From Woeseiaceae bacterium (GTDB lineage: Bacteria > Pseudomonadota > Gammaproteobacteria > Steroidobacterales > Woeseiaceae): DNA of 64,000 nucleotides. Position 1 is the stretch's first letter. Each line of letters begins with the position of its first letter. Under the pieces are notes generated by a model. It had not been told where the DNA came from. It made no database searches and saw only the letters and a program-made list of their open reading frames with translations. Positions 44,167-53,123 of this stretch are shown one piece after another. The stretch spans positions 62,001-126,000 of the forward strand of contig JAJFKR010000020.1 of the NCBI GenBank assembly GCA_021773095.1. Direction: 5' to 3'. The translations under genes and the position numbers were made by a program.

Positions 44167-47100
44167 TCAAAACCCTGCGGTGACGTTGAGGAAGAACGTC
44201 CGACCGCGAAGGTCGTAGCCGACACCGCCGACACCGGCACCGTTGGAAGTGGTGCTGAACAACGAGTTGTTGTTAGTTATCGGCGGGGCGTCGTCCAACA
44301 CGTTGGTGACGCCAAGGCGGACCGTCATCGAATCACCGCGCCATGCAGCGGAGACGTCGTGGACCTTGTAGGAACCCACATCGTCGAAAATCACGCATCT
44401 TCCGTCATCTATAGCGGGATGGCCGGTAAACGTATCGCCAGCCTGGACACAGGGGTTAAAGAACGAGCTCGTATCGTCCTGATCTGCTATGTCCTCGTTA
44501 TCCTCGATCATCGAGTCGATGTAGCGATATTGCCACAGGAACGACCAGTCCCTCCACGCGAAGATGTTGGTCACGCTGAGGCGCCACTCCGGGTTGCCGA
44601 ATTCGTTGAGGTTGTCGTTGAGAAAGACCTCGGTGGCACGGAACTCCTCCTCGGTCTGCGTCTTCGACTGAGTGGCGCGAACGACCATGTTCCAGTTGAC
44701 AGCGGAGAAATCCATGTTGAAATCGAGATTGTAGTCGATGCCTTCGGCTACCTGCTGCCCGAGGTTTTGGTTCAGCGCACTGACGAAGCTGATATCACCG
44801 GACGTATCATCCGCTTCATCACGCGGATCGCGGGTGATGAATGTGCAAGTCGGGTCCACCAGTCCTGGCGAGTTGTAGCACCTGTTAACAATCGTTATCG
44901 CCGACAGCTGGTCCACCTCGTCGTCAATCACGATGTCGAACCAGGTTGCCGAAAAACTAAGATCGAACCGGTCGCTCCACGGCTGCTCGAACACGAATCC
45001 GAAGGTCTGGGCAGTCGAGGTCTCCGCTCTCAGCTCAGGGTTAGAGCCCGAGGCCACTAAGGTCGGAGAGCCCAAGAAACTTGGATTCGTCCCGTCAAGA
45101 CCCCTGACGCCTAACGCGAACGGGTTCGTCGCCTCGAGGCCGAAGGGCCCGCCGCCGTTCAGACAGTTATCTATCACGGTTTGTTCACGCGTATCGAGGC
45201 TAGGATCGTACACGCGCTGGACCGGAGTGTTCGGATCGTTGTCATGGTCGATGAACGGCATGAAAAGGCTCGACGGACGGCACGGATCGCTGGGGTTGCT
45301 GAAACCGGTCACTGCGCCGCCGAACTGCTCACCGAGGTTCGGCGCACGGAACGAGGTGCCTTGGGTCCCGCGAAAGCGAAACCAGTCGACCGGAGCCCAC
45401 TGGGCCTGGACGCGATAGGTGCTCTCCGAGCCGAAATTATCCTCGTCGGTCTGGCGACCGGCAAGGTTGAGGGACAACTCTCGGACACCCGGACGATCGA
45501 GCACCAGCGGCATGTCGAGCTCGATGAATGACTCACGCAAAGAGCGCGACCCATTGGAACCGGGGTCGGCCGAGAAGCCATGGAATTCGCCGGTGAGACC
45601 GGTGTCCGTGCCGATACTGTCCTCACGATACTCAAAACCCAGCACTACGTTAACCGAGTCGCCCCAAGGTATGTCGAACAATTCACCAGTGACGAAGCCT
45701 TGAACGGTTGTCTGTTCGACAATCGTGTTGGAAAGCCGGTTCGGAAACAGGTAGGCGTTATCGTCAGGGTCAGGGAAACGACCAGTCAAAATGAAGGTCG
45801 GGTCGAAGAAATCCAGCGGTCGGCAGGTGGTCTGTTGGCCTTCACCGGGGATGACTCGCGGATCACAAACGATTTCCCCACTAGCCACGTCCAAACGGGT
45901 GTTACTTAACGTCTGCTCGAGACGAGGGAAGAACGAGATGCCATTAAGCCTATCTGTGCCGGTGGAGCGCGAGTAGTTGGCGTACGTATCGTAACTCCAG
46001 TTAGAAAGGTTACCCCAGTTCAGGTCACCTTTGATGCCGGCCGTGACGCGCGTCTGCGACACTTCTGTATTTCGTGTGAAGTTGTCATTGAAGAACAACG
46101 TGGCCGCCAGGCCGCCGAAGCTGCCGAAGGGGTAGTCGCCCGGGAGTTCGACAACCCCCTGTCCCGAGGTGTTCGTCGTCGTCTCACGAGCCGCCCAGGA
46201 AGCTTCGTAGTATACCGTAGCATCGCCGGGCCAGCCTGGTGAGTACTCACCGACCGAGAAGAGGGTCGTGCGTTTGAAGTCCGGGGCCATAGCAGCGTCC
46301 AATTCTTCCGGCCACAGCAGCAGAGCAGCACCGTTTACGCTGCCTGGAGTCAGCAGGTCGGCGGTGACGCCAATCTGGAAAAAGCCCGGCGGCATTCCCG
46401 CGACCTGTGAAGTTCCATCGAAGCCGAAGAAGCCGAAGCCCGTGAGGGCCGAACCGGCTCCGAAAGATCCTGCGCACGATTCGTACAAATCACCGCTCGC
46501 TCCCTGGGTGTAACCGCTTCGGCAGTCGCCGGCATACGGCTGGTAGAACTTGGCCAAATCACGCTCCCTAAACCCATCGATATAGGAGTATTCGGCGGCG
46601 AAGCCCATAAAGCCGCGGTCGTCATTCACGCCCCAGGTAGCGCTGATCACCTGCTGGTCGCCGCCGTTGTTTTCCAAACCCGTCGAGCTTCGGTACCAGT
46701 CGAGCTGAAGACCATCAAAGTCGGATTTCAGGATCACGTTGACCACACCGGCAACCGCGTCGGAACCGTACACCGAGGACGCGCCGTCCAGAAGCACATC
46801 GACTCGGTCGACCAGCGAACCGGGGACCAGGTTCAGGTCCGGAGCACTTGGTGCGCCGCCCACGCCAGCCGGCGCCAGGCGGCGTCCATTGACCAGCACG
46901 AGCGTACGGCCTGCATCCAGGCCGCGCAACGAGGCGGTGGAGGATCCGGGGCCGCTGTCCGTAAGTATTCCGCCCGACGTTGAAAGTCCGGTCGTGAACT
47001 GCGTACCTTGGACCACTGTGGTCTGGCGAAGCAGATCGGCGGTGTCGATCAGGCCGAGGTCACGAGCAACCTCGCCATCGATCACCTGCAGCGGCGAGAT

Positions 47101-47313
47101 CGATGAGAACGTGTCCCTAACGACTCGCGAGCCTGTGACCGTTATTTCTTCAATGCCGTCGCTTTCAATGCCGTCGCTTTCAGTGACTTCGTCCGAGGTT
47201 TCCTCGTCCGACTGCGCGTTGGCCAATCCGCCATAAAACGCGAGCACGACGATTGGCAAGAATACCTGCCAGGCTCGTGGAGTTTTCTTTACGAGTTCTA
47301 AGATACTATTCAT
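44167..47313 (-). CDS. TonB-dependent outer-membrane receptor
   Basis: 1048-residue receptor: signal peptide (~1-34, ending GLANAQ), an acidic linker, a TonB box/CTD-like IEEITVTGSRVVRDT (~54-68), plug domain (~75-190: VNGRRLAPAGVGG, VDRVDVLLDGASSVYGSDAV) and a long C-terminal beta-barrel ending in an aromatic Phe (GRTFFLNVTAGF). The plug and barrel have the form common in marine proteobacterial receptors for peptides or other oligomers. The substrate is not evident, but the adjacent exported S9 peptidase points to peptides. No ExbB-ExbD-TonB genes are adjacent. Confidence 0.93.
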   Translation of the reverse strand: MNSILELVKKTPRAWQVFLPIVVLAFYGGLANAQSDEETSDEVTESDGIESDGIEEITVTGSRVVRDTFSSISPLQVIDGEVARDLGLIDTADLLRQTTVVQGTQFTTGLSTSGGILTDSGPGSSTASLRGLDAGRTLVLVNGRRLAPAGVGGAPSAPDLNLVPGSLVDRVDVLLDGASSVYGSDAVAGVVNVILKSDFDGLQLDWYRSSTGLENNGGDQQVISATWGVNDDRGFMGFAAEYSYIDGFRERDLAKFYQPYAGDCRSGYTQGASGDLYESCAGSFGAGSALTGFGFFGFDGTSQVAGMPPGFFQIGVTADLLTPGSVNGAALLLWPEELDAAMAPDFKRTTLFSVGEYSPGWPGDATVYYEASWAARETTTNTSGQGVVELPGDYPFGSFGGLAATLFFNDNFTRNTEVSQTRVTAGIKGDLNWGNLSNWSYDTYANYSRSTGTDRLNGISFFPRLEQTLSNTRLDVASGEIVCDPRVIPGEGQQTTCRPLDFFDPTFILTGRFPDPDDNAYLFPNRLSNTIVEQTTVQGFVTGELFDIPWGDSVNVVLGFEYREDSIGTDTGLTGEFHGFSADPGSNGSRSLRESFIELDMPLVLDRPGVRELSLNLAGRQTDEDNFGSESTYRVQAQWAPVDWFRFRGTQGTSFRAPNLGEQFGGAVTGFSNPSDPCRPSSLFMPFIDHDNDPNTPVQRVYDPSLDTREQTVIDNCLNGGGPFGLEATNPFALGVRGLDGTNPSFLGSPTLVASGSNPELRAETSTAQTFGFVFEQPWSDRFDLSFSATWFDIVIDDEVDQLSAITIVNRCYNSPGLVDPTCTFITRDPRDEADDTSGDISFVSALNQNLGQQVAEGIDYNLDFNMDFSAVNWNMVVRATQSKTQTEEEFRATEVFLNDNLNEFGNPEWRLSVTNIFAWRDWSFLWQYRYIDSMIEDNEDIADQDDTSSFFNPCVQAGDTFTGHPAIDDGRCVIFDDVGSYKVHDVSAAWRGDSMTVRLGVTNVLDDAPPITNNNSLFSTTSNGAGVGGVGYDLRGRTFFLNVTAGF

Positions 47314-47609
47314 GAGATTCCCTTATGCTTAAGATAATCGGCGAGCCTATTGGTGACCCTTGTGCCGGACAGTCACGCCAACACGTGACAGCCATAGCGG
47401 TGTATGATGCGTAATTGCGACACCTAAGTAAAGGTGGAAATTACTAATCTTCAAAGCCTGAAGGCGTTAAGACTTATGCGATTTTGGACTATGTTGTGAT
47501 TACACCACAAATTTTGGTGCGCCCTATGCGACTAAAGTCCGGTGCTTTCTAAGTAATATTGCGAATTGTCCGGCGAATCATTGTTTCACTAGCATTTCAA
47601 GCTGGTGGA
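47314..47609. other. Upstream region of the TonB-dependent receptor
   Basis: 296 bases without a gene between the receptor and the Cys-rich protein, AT-richer than the surroundings. A TTGTG...CACAA dyad (around 47493-47512) overlaps a CACCA...TGGTG dyad, which may be an operator or RNA hairpin. No clear promoter pair or Fur box was recognised. Confidence 0.3.
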
Positions 47610-47969
47610 ATGACAATGACGCTGACTGGCCACAGCGCGCGCACACTTTCAGGCTATGTAGAGAGCCTGCTCGACTACCCTCGCTGGGTCATAGAGCGTG
47701 ATGTGGACTTCACCGAGTGTCACTACCAGGGGACTTACACCGCGTCCGCCGAGCGCTGTACAAGTTGCCTGTTTGGCGAAGCGTGCCGCTGGCTCAATCT
47801 GGCGCATGCACCCGCCTCAATAGACGAACCTTTACCCGAACTCATTGCTGCCCTGAAAACCGCGGCCGACTACCTGCAGTCGAACTACAGCGAGAACCAT
47901 GAGCGTGGCTGTACTTGCGAAACCTGCTTGTGGCTGCGCCAGGCGCGTCGATTTTTGCATTCGCATTAA
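47610..47969 (+). CDS. Small Cys-rich protein with CxxC motifs
   Basis: About 119 residues from the ATG at 47610 (a second ATG at 47616 is nearer ideal spacing from a GGTGGA ribosome site). It has two cysteine pairs that look like metal or redox ligands: CTSCLFGEAC near residue 48-57 and CTCETC near 101-106, plus a C in TECHYQGTY. Several helices lie between (LPELIAALKTAADYLQSNY). No signal peptide is visible after the chosen start. I do not recognise the family; a zinc- or iron-sulfur-binding protein is possible. It is 60 bases upstream of the ParA-like gene on the same strand. Confidence 0.65.
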   Translation: MTMTLTGHSARTLSGYVESLLDYPRWVIERDVDFTECHYQGTYTASAERCTSCLFGEACRWLNLAHAPASIDEPLPELIAALKTAADYLQSNYSENHERGCTCETCLWLRQARRFLHSH

Positions 47970-48029
47970 TTCCAGTATTATGTGAACTGACGCAACGAAA
48001 ACCTGCCCTTTTTGGGCCAAATTCGAGAC

Positions 48030-48800
48030 ATGCTGATAACGCCGCGACAAAACAAGCTGAACAAGATCGTGATCCTCAACCCCAAGGGTGGATGCGGCAA
48101 GTCAACGCTTGCCACCAATCTGGCCGCCTGTTACGCCACTCGCGGCACAACTCCCGCAATAATGGATTACGATCCGCAGGGCTCAACTACGGGTTGGCTC
48201 GCCAGGCGCTCGGACGAGCTTCCCGCAATTCACGGTATTGCCGCCTATAAAAAGTCGATGCAAGCGACGCGTAGCTGGCAACTGCGAGTTCCAAGCGAAA
48301 CCGAAACTCTGATCATTGATTCACCGGCCAGCGTTGATCATGACGACCTTCGCGAGCTGACCCGTGACTCCACCAGTATCCTGGTACCGGTTTTGCCCTC
48401 ATCAATGGACATTCACGCGGCATCACGGTGCATCGCAGACTTGCTGTTGGTTGCCAAGGTCGACAGACGTGATCGCAAACTCGCGGTGGTTGCGAATCGT
48501 ACGCGTAAGAACACCAAGAGTTTCGCAACATTAATGCGCTTCTTGGATTCTTTAGGTATTCCCATCATCGCAGTATTGCGGGACACGCAGAATTTTGTTC
48601 GTTCAGCCGAGCAAGGTCTCGGCGTTTGTGAAATGCAACCGTCACGCGTTAAACCGGACGTAGAGCAAATCGAAAAAATTGCCAGCTGGCTGGACGCCTG
48701 GCCGCAACGTCGACGTGAGTCCAACTCAACGACATCAATTGAGAAGCCGCCGTCTGCCGCACGCTCCTTATTTCGTCGTACTCACTTCGGTTCGGCCTGA
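48030..48800 (+). CDS. ParA/MinD-like ATPase
   Basis: 256-residue deviant Walker A ATPase: KIVILNPKGGCGKSTLATNL near the N terminus, DYDPQGSTTGW (Walker A' region) and IIDSPASVDHDDL (Walker B region with D-S-P). ParA-type proteins position DNA or large complexes using ATP-dependent dimers. The usual ParB partner is absent. It lies beside a Cys-rich small protein, so it is more likely an orphan ParA for cargo placement than a chromosome-partition protein. ATG at 48030 is preferred to 48012 on alignment with family starts. Its last 19 bases overlap the convergent dehydratase gene. Confidence 0.82.
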   Translation: MLITPRQNKLNKIVILNPKGGCGKSTLATNLAACYATRGTTPAIMDYDPQGSTTGWLARRSDELPAIHGIAAYKKSMQATRSWQLRVPSETETLIIDSPASVDHDDLRELTRDSTSILVPVLPSSMDIHAASRCIADLLLVAKVDRRDRKLAVVANRTRKNTKSFATLMRFLDSLGIPIIAVLRDTQNFVRSAEQGLGVCEMQPSRVKPDVEQIEKIASWLDAWPQRRRESNSTTSIEKPPSAARSLFRRTHFGSA

Positions 48801-49756
48801 ATCTCGGCAAACAGATCGACATCGATATTGCCGCCACTCAAAACGATAGCGGTGGTCAATCCTTTAGTATCCAGCTTGCCCGACAACACTGCCGCGAGTG
48901 CGACGGCACCGCCCGGTTCAACCACCAGCTTCAGGTTCCTGAATGCGAATCGAATCGCTGCACGGACCTCTTCATCGCTAACCGTTAGAACACCACTCAG
49001 CAATCTCCGGTTTATCGCAAAAGTAAGTTCACCGGGCATCGGCGTTTGCAGCGCATCACAAATGGACCTCGCCGTATCGTCGATCCGAACACGTTCGTTT
49101 GCCAGCAATGACCGGGCGGTATCATCAAAATCCGCTGGCTCGACCGCATAGACATCGACTTCCGGTAAACGGGACTTCAGCGCTAACGCACTGCCTGATG
49201 ACAACCCGCCACCGCCACAGGGAATTAAAACCTGATCCGGCGGCAATCCCATACTGCTCGAATCTTCAGCCAGCTCGAGTCCCACCGTGCCCTGGCCTGC
49301 AATAATATGTTCGTGGTCGTAAGACGGCACCAATTTCGCATCACGATCGGCCGCGATTTGCCGCGCAATGACCTCCCGGTCACCCGTATACCGGTCGTAA
49401 GTAACGACTTCACCACCAAGGCGCACGGTGTTCTCGAGTTTGGCCCGTGGTGCATCCTCGGGCATAACAATTGTCGTTCGAATGCCAAGCATTGCTCCCG
49501 CAGCAGCAACGCCCTGCGCGTGATTCCCTGACGACCACGCCACCACCCCATTGCTCGCTTGCGCGGACGTCAATTGACTCAATCGATTGTAGGCGCCGCG
49601 AATTTTGAAGGAGCCGGCCAACTGCAGGCATTCGGGTTTTATCAGCACCGTACCGCCAGCTATCTGGTCAAGCTCATAATTTTGCAGCAGTGGCGTACGG
49701 ACGCTTATTTCAGAAAGCCGCTCAGCCGCTTTTTCGATATCTGTAACATCGACCAC
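48782..49756 (-). CDS. Threonine/serine dehydratase-like PLP enzyme
   Basis: 324-residue fold-type II PLP enzyme: the PLP lysine is in LAGSFKIRGAYNRLSQL, the phosphate-binding SSGNHAQGVA motif and CGGGGLSSG glycine loop are present. It resembles catabolic threonine dehydratase (TdcB) or serine racemase; there is no C-terminal ACT domain, so it is not the biosynthetic IlvA. The GTG start at 49756 overlaps the TAG of the pterin dehydratase gene by one base and is preferred over an upstream ATG at 49798 inside that gene. It presumably deaminates L-threonine or serine. Confidence 0.85.
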   Translation of the reverse strand: MVDVTDIEKAAERLSEISVRTPLLQNYELDQIAGGTVLIKPECLQLAGSFKIRGAYNRLSQLTSAQASNGVVAWSSGNHAQGVAAAGAMLGIRTTIVMPEDAPRAKLENTVRLGGEVVTYDRYTGDREVIARQIAADRDAKLVPSYDHEHIIAGQGTVGLELAEDSSSMGLPPDQVLIPCGGGGLSSGSALALKSRLPEVDVYAVEPADFDDTARSLLANERVRIDDTARSICDALQTPMPGELTFAINRRLLSGVLTVSDEEVRAAIRFAFRNLKLVVEPGGAVALAAVLSGKLDTKGLTTAIVLSGGNIDVDLFAEIQAEPK

Positions 49757-50103
49757 TAAACAGTATCCGCAGCAAGCCGGTCGATCTTCGCAGCACATAT
49801 AAAGTCATTGTCAGTCAGGCCGTTGACGGCGTGCGTGGTGTAATTGACAGCGCAGGACCCATAGCTCACGGTCAGTACCGGGTGATGACCTTCGGCCGTC
49901 GCAATCCAGGCAACGGCATTTGCGAAACCCAGCGTTCGACTGTAGGCCGGAAACTCAAAGGTCCTTGAGATTTCAAGCCCGTCATCACTCAATGACCAGT
50001 CCGAATGCAAAGCCTTGAGCAACGCGCTGCTTTGATCCGGGCGCAACGGTTCGACGCCTCCCTCGCAGGGTTTGCAGTGGCGCTTCGACAGATCATCGGA
50101 CAT
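49756..50103 (-). CDS. phhB: Pterin-4a-carbinolamine dehydratase
   Basis: 115-residue small enzyme that dehydrates 4a-hydroxytetrahydrobiopterin, recycling the pterin cofactor of phenylalanine hydroxylase. The signature AEGHHPVLTVSY, with VNYTTHAVNGLTDND downstream, matches the PCD family catalytic histidines. N-terminal CKPCEGG is a short addition seen in bacterial members. No phhA gene is nearby, so a moonlighting or folate-related role is also possible. It is coupled to the dehydratase gene by a one-base overlap. Confidence 0.93.
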   Translation of the reverse strand: MSDDLSKRHCKPCEGGVEPLRPDQSSALLKALHSDWSLSDDGLEISRTFEFPAYSRTLGFANAVAWIATAEGHHPVLTVSYGSCAVNYTTHAVNGLTDNDFICAAKIDRLAADTV

Positions 50104-50117
50104 GCCGCAACATTAGC

Positions 50118-50147
50118 AAAAAGGGCCGACCCATTACAGGCCGGCCC
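50118..50147 (-). terminator. Rho-independent terminator of the OmpA-like gene
   Basis: GGGCCGACC (50123-50131) and GGCCGGCCC (50139-50147) pair with one wobble around a 7-base loop; on the minus strand five T residues follow. It lies 39 bases past the stop of the OmpA-like gene. Confidence 0.8.
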
Positions 50148-50185
50148 AGGCGGAGACTCGAGATGAGTCACAGGGATTTCGTTGT

Positions 50186-50887
50186 CTAACGCGGATTCGA
50201 GGCGACCGATTGAGCGTTATCGATGAAGAGCTTTACGCTGACCCGGCGCTTGAGCGCATAACTGTCGACATCCGGATTCTGCGCCACCGACTCGCCGTGT
50301 GCAGAGGTACTGATACGCGTCGGATGAACACCCGCTGTTATAAAAAGATTCCGCACAAATTCGACGCGTCGCTCTGACAGGCCGTGGTTATAGTCGGCAT
50401 CACCGCGTTCGTCTGCGAAACCGTCGAGCTGAATTCTGACGCCAGGCATATTCGCCAGTGTCCCGGCCATTTGCGCCAGGCGATCACCGGTCGTATCGGT
50501 CAACGCATACTCGTCCGTGCGGAACAACAGGTCCATATCGATGCCGGTCTGCATGAGGCTGACAAGCTCCGGGCGTGCAGTATTTTGCAAATGTCTTATT
50601 TCAACACTGAGTTCGTCAACGCCACTTTCGAGTCTGGCGACAGACACCTCGGAGTCCTGCAACGATGCTTGCAATGTATCGATGCGGCCCGATTTGCTGT
50701 GCATTGTATCGCCCAATTTCGCGCCGATTGCGGCACCAATAATCAGGCCCACCGGTCCACCGGCAATAGCACCAATGATGGCGCCGCTGCCAACACCAAT
50801 GTTTTCTTCTTTGGACGGGCTGGCCGACGCCGATTGAGTTGCGAAAGTCAGGATGACGGCGATAGCGATAATTGTTGTGTTACGCAT
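50186..50887 (-). CDS. OmpA-family protein with glycine-zipper region
   Basis: 233-residue exported protein: signal peptide (~1-23, ending SASA), a glycine-zipper segment (GVGSGAIIGAIAGGPVGLII, ~32-58, then GAKLGD), a helical linker and a C-terminal OmpA/MotB peptidoglycan-binding domain (~115-225) with ALTDTTGDRLAQMAGTLANM, LDGFADERGDADYNHGLSER and RRVEFVRNLFITAGVHPTRI. The organisation resembles PdsO of the proteobacterial sortase system. No sortase or two-component genes are visible, so a generic cell-wall-anchored envelope protein is equally possible. ATG behind GGAGGA. Divergence or termination isolates it as a single-gene unit. Confidence 0.85.
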   Translation of the reverse strand: MRNTTIIAIAVILTFATQSASASPSKEENIGVGSGAIIGAIAGGPVGLIIGAAIGAKLGDTMHSKSGRIDTLQASLQDSEVSVARLESGVDELSVEIRHLQNTARPELVSLMQTGIDMDLLFRTDEYALTDTTGDRLAQMAGTLANMPGVRIQLDGFADERGDADYNHGLSERRVEFVRNLFITAGVHPTRISTSAHGESVAQNPDVDSYALKRRVSVKLFIDNAQSVASNPR

Positions 50888-51019
50888 GATTGATTCCTCC
50901 GGTATTCATGGCCCGTTGTGGCCAGGTTCGGAATCAATTACACCGCGAAATTGCGTTTTCGAAGCGCCCCTAAAATGGAAAGCTTGCGATCAATTGTGAC
51001 GAAAAATGGCGGCGGCAGG

Positions 51020-52012
51020 CTAGCGGCCGCTGAGAGCGACGAAAGTGCCACCATGTGTTGCACAGACCGCGCGCATGAAGGTCGCAAAGCTCGCTGCCGA
51101 GTTGGGTACGGAGGCGCTGCCAAAGCGGCCCGGGAAACCAACGCCGTGAATTCGAATCAGGCGTTCGCCGTCCGGTCCCGGACGGTTGAGTTTTTCGATA
51201 GTGGCCATAGCCGAGTCAATACTGCGAACACCTTGATAATCGTCGCCGAAAACGTAAACGCTGATCTTCTTGTCCTCCTCGCGAAAATCACGAATAGCGG
51301 TTTCTATGCCAGTGACCGGGTTGCTGCTACTGGTCGCTTTCCAGGTCTGCATACGAGAAACAATGGCCTGGCGGCGGCCTGGTGAGTCGGGCATCCAGCG
51401 GGACGCGTAATCCCGGAACATATAGATACCATCATTATTCATTACCTGGATGCCTTTAACGACTGGATACGCCTGCAGTGTTTGCCGCAGCATTCGCTGG
51501 GCCAGAGTCCAACTGGAGTCCAACATGCTGCCGGACGTGTCGATAACGAAAATAATGTATTCACTATCAACCGGGATACCGGCAACGGCATCTTCATCCG
51601 GCCTTCGATAATAAGGCTGCAGACGTTTTTGTTCTTCGGACAAGCGTTGCCTGGCGGCGCTCAGCTCACCGATGTCGATGGTTTCGTCTTCTTCATCCCG
51701 GCTCGCATTGTATTGCCCTCGAATATCGCTCAAATCACCTTCAAGTTTTCCGAGGTGCGTCTTGGTTGTCCGGGTTTCTTCCTTAACTTCCTTAAGCGTG
51801 CGATCCAGAATCGTTGTCGTGCCACGAATATCAAAAAGCTCCTGCTGCAGCAGGGCAATCAACTTCCGCAAATCCTGCTCCGACTCTTCGACGACAACGG
51901 GCTCGTAAATCTTGCTGAGTACGATCAACAGGATGATCGCGCCAAAACCGCAGCAAATGCAGTCGAGGAACGACAGGCTGAAAGCCTCTATGTCTCTGCG
52001 TCTTTTTGCCAT
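51020..52012 (-). CDS. ExbD-like anchor fused to von Willebrand A domain (VWA-1)
   Basis: 330-residue inner-membrane protein. Residues ~11-34 (FSLSFLDCICCGFGAIILLI) resemble an ExbD membrane segment, with Asp17 at the position of the proton-carrying residue. A coiled coil follows (~45-130), then a von Willebrand A domain (~150-330) with MIDAS motif DTSGS (158-162). The usual ExbD periplasmic domain is replaced by VWA, which typically binds ligands through a metal ion. It lies 13 bases after the related VWA-2 gene and is the last gene of a locus containing an ExbB-like channel. I infer that it pairs with that channel to move a protein or polymer in the envelope. Confidence 0.86.
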   Translation of the reverse strand: MAKRRRDIEAFSLSFLDCICCGFGAIILLIVLSKIYEPVVVEESEQDLRKLIALLQQELFDIRGTTTILDRTLKEVKEETRTTKTHLGKLEGDLSDIRGQYNASRDEEDETIDIGELSAARQRLSEEQKRLQPYYRRPDEDAVAGIPVDSEYIIFVIDTSGSMLDSSWTLAQRMLRQTLQAYPVVKGIQVMNNDGIYMFRDYASRWMPDSPGRRQAIVSRMQTWKATSSSNPVTGIETAIRDFREEDKKISVYVFGDDYQGVRSIDSAMATIEKLNRPGPDGERLIRIHGVGFPGRFGSASVPNSAASFATFMRAVCATHGGTFVALSGR

Positions 52013-52025
52013 TTTCTATCTACAC

Positions 52026-53123
52026 CTACGGCCAGTCGTGGCTGACGCTGATAAACGAGCCGCGTGATTTTAAGGCCAGCGCCCAGAAAGAGACGGATGC
52101 CCGTGCATCACCCTCCATCGGGTACAGCATGATATTGATGGGTATGCCGCTGGGAACCAGTTGCGTGGCCGCGGTGAACAGGTTGAGTCTTTCACCAGCG
52201 CCGATAACCCGTTTGGAGGAGGTCGCAGCATCCATAGTCGGCATCGAATCAACCAGCAAAATAACGTTGTCCGGCCGCGGATTCATGTCTTTGATCACCT
52301 GAAACGCCGAATACATGTTGGTGCCGTTCCTCGGTACCGTTCGACGTAGAGTACGCACGGCCTCATCCAGCTGATCCGCATCGTCTGCTTTCAGCCAAAG
52401 GCCGTCGGTTCCTTTGATAACGGGCTGTGACACATTGTTAAACATGTAGATCTGGTACTCGCTGTCCGGTCGGAACTGCGAGGTCAGCCAATCGACACTC
52501 GCCACGACCTGACGCCATTTTCGTGACAGCAGTTGCTCGGATTCGGGCAGATTCTTGCGACGTAGTATGTTGACGATGGTTTCGTGCAGCATGCTTGCGG
52601 AGCGATCCACCAGAATCAATGTCCGTTCGCCACCCAACTTCAAACCGGTCAGGTACTGCCGGTCACCCTCGCCCTTGAAAGACCGCGCACGTTCGCCCGC
52701 CGCTTCGCCTTCTTTCTTTAATGCCAACAGCCGTTTGACTTCTTCTTCCAGCGACTTGATGTCCGACTGCAGTTTCTCGATAGCCTTGATTTTCGCCAGC
52801 GAATCGTTGTCGTACTTTGCCAGCTCAGCCTGTAACTCGGCAATCAGCGCTTTGATGATCGATATCTGATCTTTGGCTTCCTCTTCCTCGGTCTCGAGTT
52901 TCTGGATGGATGTTCGTGCCAGTGCCAGATTCTTGCGCCCCTCCAGAACCTCGATTTCCAGTTTGTTCGTTTCCGCCTGCAATGCCTTGGTCTGATTATC
53001 GGTCGGCACGTCGGTACGCGAATTGATGATCATGAAGAACAGGATCACGGCACCGAAACCACAGCTCATGCAGTCGAGAAATGACATGCTGAAAATCTCA
53101 CCGGAGCGCCTTTTACGTGCCAC
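52026..53123 (-). CDS. ExbD-like anchor fused to von Willebrand A domain (VWA-2)
   Basis: 365-residue paralogue of VWA-1. The membrane segment FSMSFLDCMSCGFGAVILFF has the same spacing, with Asp17 in place. A longer Glu/Lys-rich coiled coil (~42-145) leads to a VWA domain (~165-360) with the MIDAS-like motif DRSAS (173-177) and a FNNVSQPVIKG loop. GTG start at 53123 with a GGAGGA ribosome site overlaps the end of the FHA gene by 11 bases. With VWA-1 and the ExbB-like gene this looks like a channel with two unlike ExbD-type subunits, the arrangement seen also in the first operon of this window. Confidence 0.86.
   Translation of the reverse strand: MARKRRSGEIFSMSFLDCMSCGFGAVILFFMIINSRTDVPTDNQTKALQAETNKLEIEVLEGRKNLALARTSIQKLETEEEEAKDQISIIKALIAELQAELAKYDNDSLAKIKAIEKLQSDIKSLEEEVKRLLALKKEGEAAGERARSFKGEGDRQYLTGLKLGGERTLILVDRSASMLHETIVNILRRKNLPESEQLLSRKWRQVVASVDWLTSQFRPDSEYQIYMFNNVSQPVIKGTDGLWLKADDADQLDEAVRTLRRTVPRNGTNMYSAFQVIKDMNPRPDNVILLVDSMPTMDAATSSKRVIGAGERLNLFTAATQLVPSGIPINIMLYPMEGDARASVSFWALALKSRGSFISVSHDWP

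Noticed and set aside
44152..45060. Long plus-strand ORF of about 300 codons opposite the TonB-dependent receptor
   Set aside because: It is a shadow frame of the receptor gene: low-complexity, no ribosome site and no family features; the minus frame has a complete receptor.
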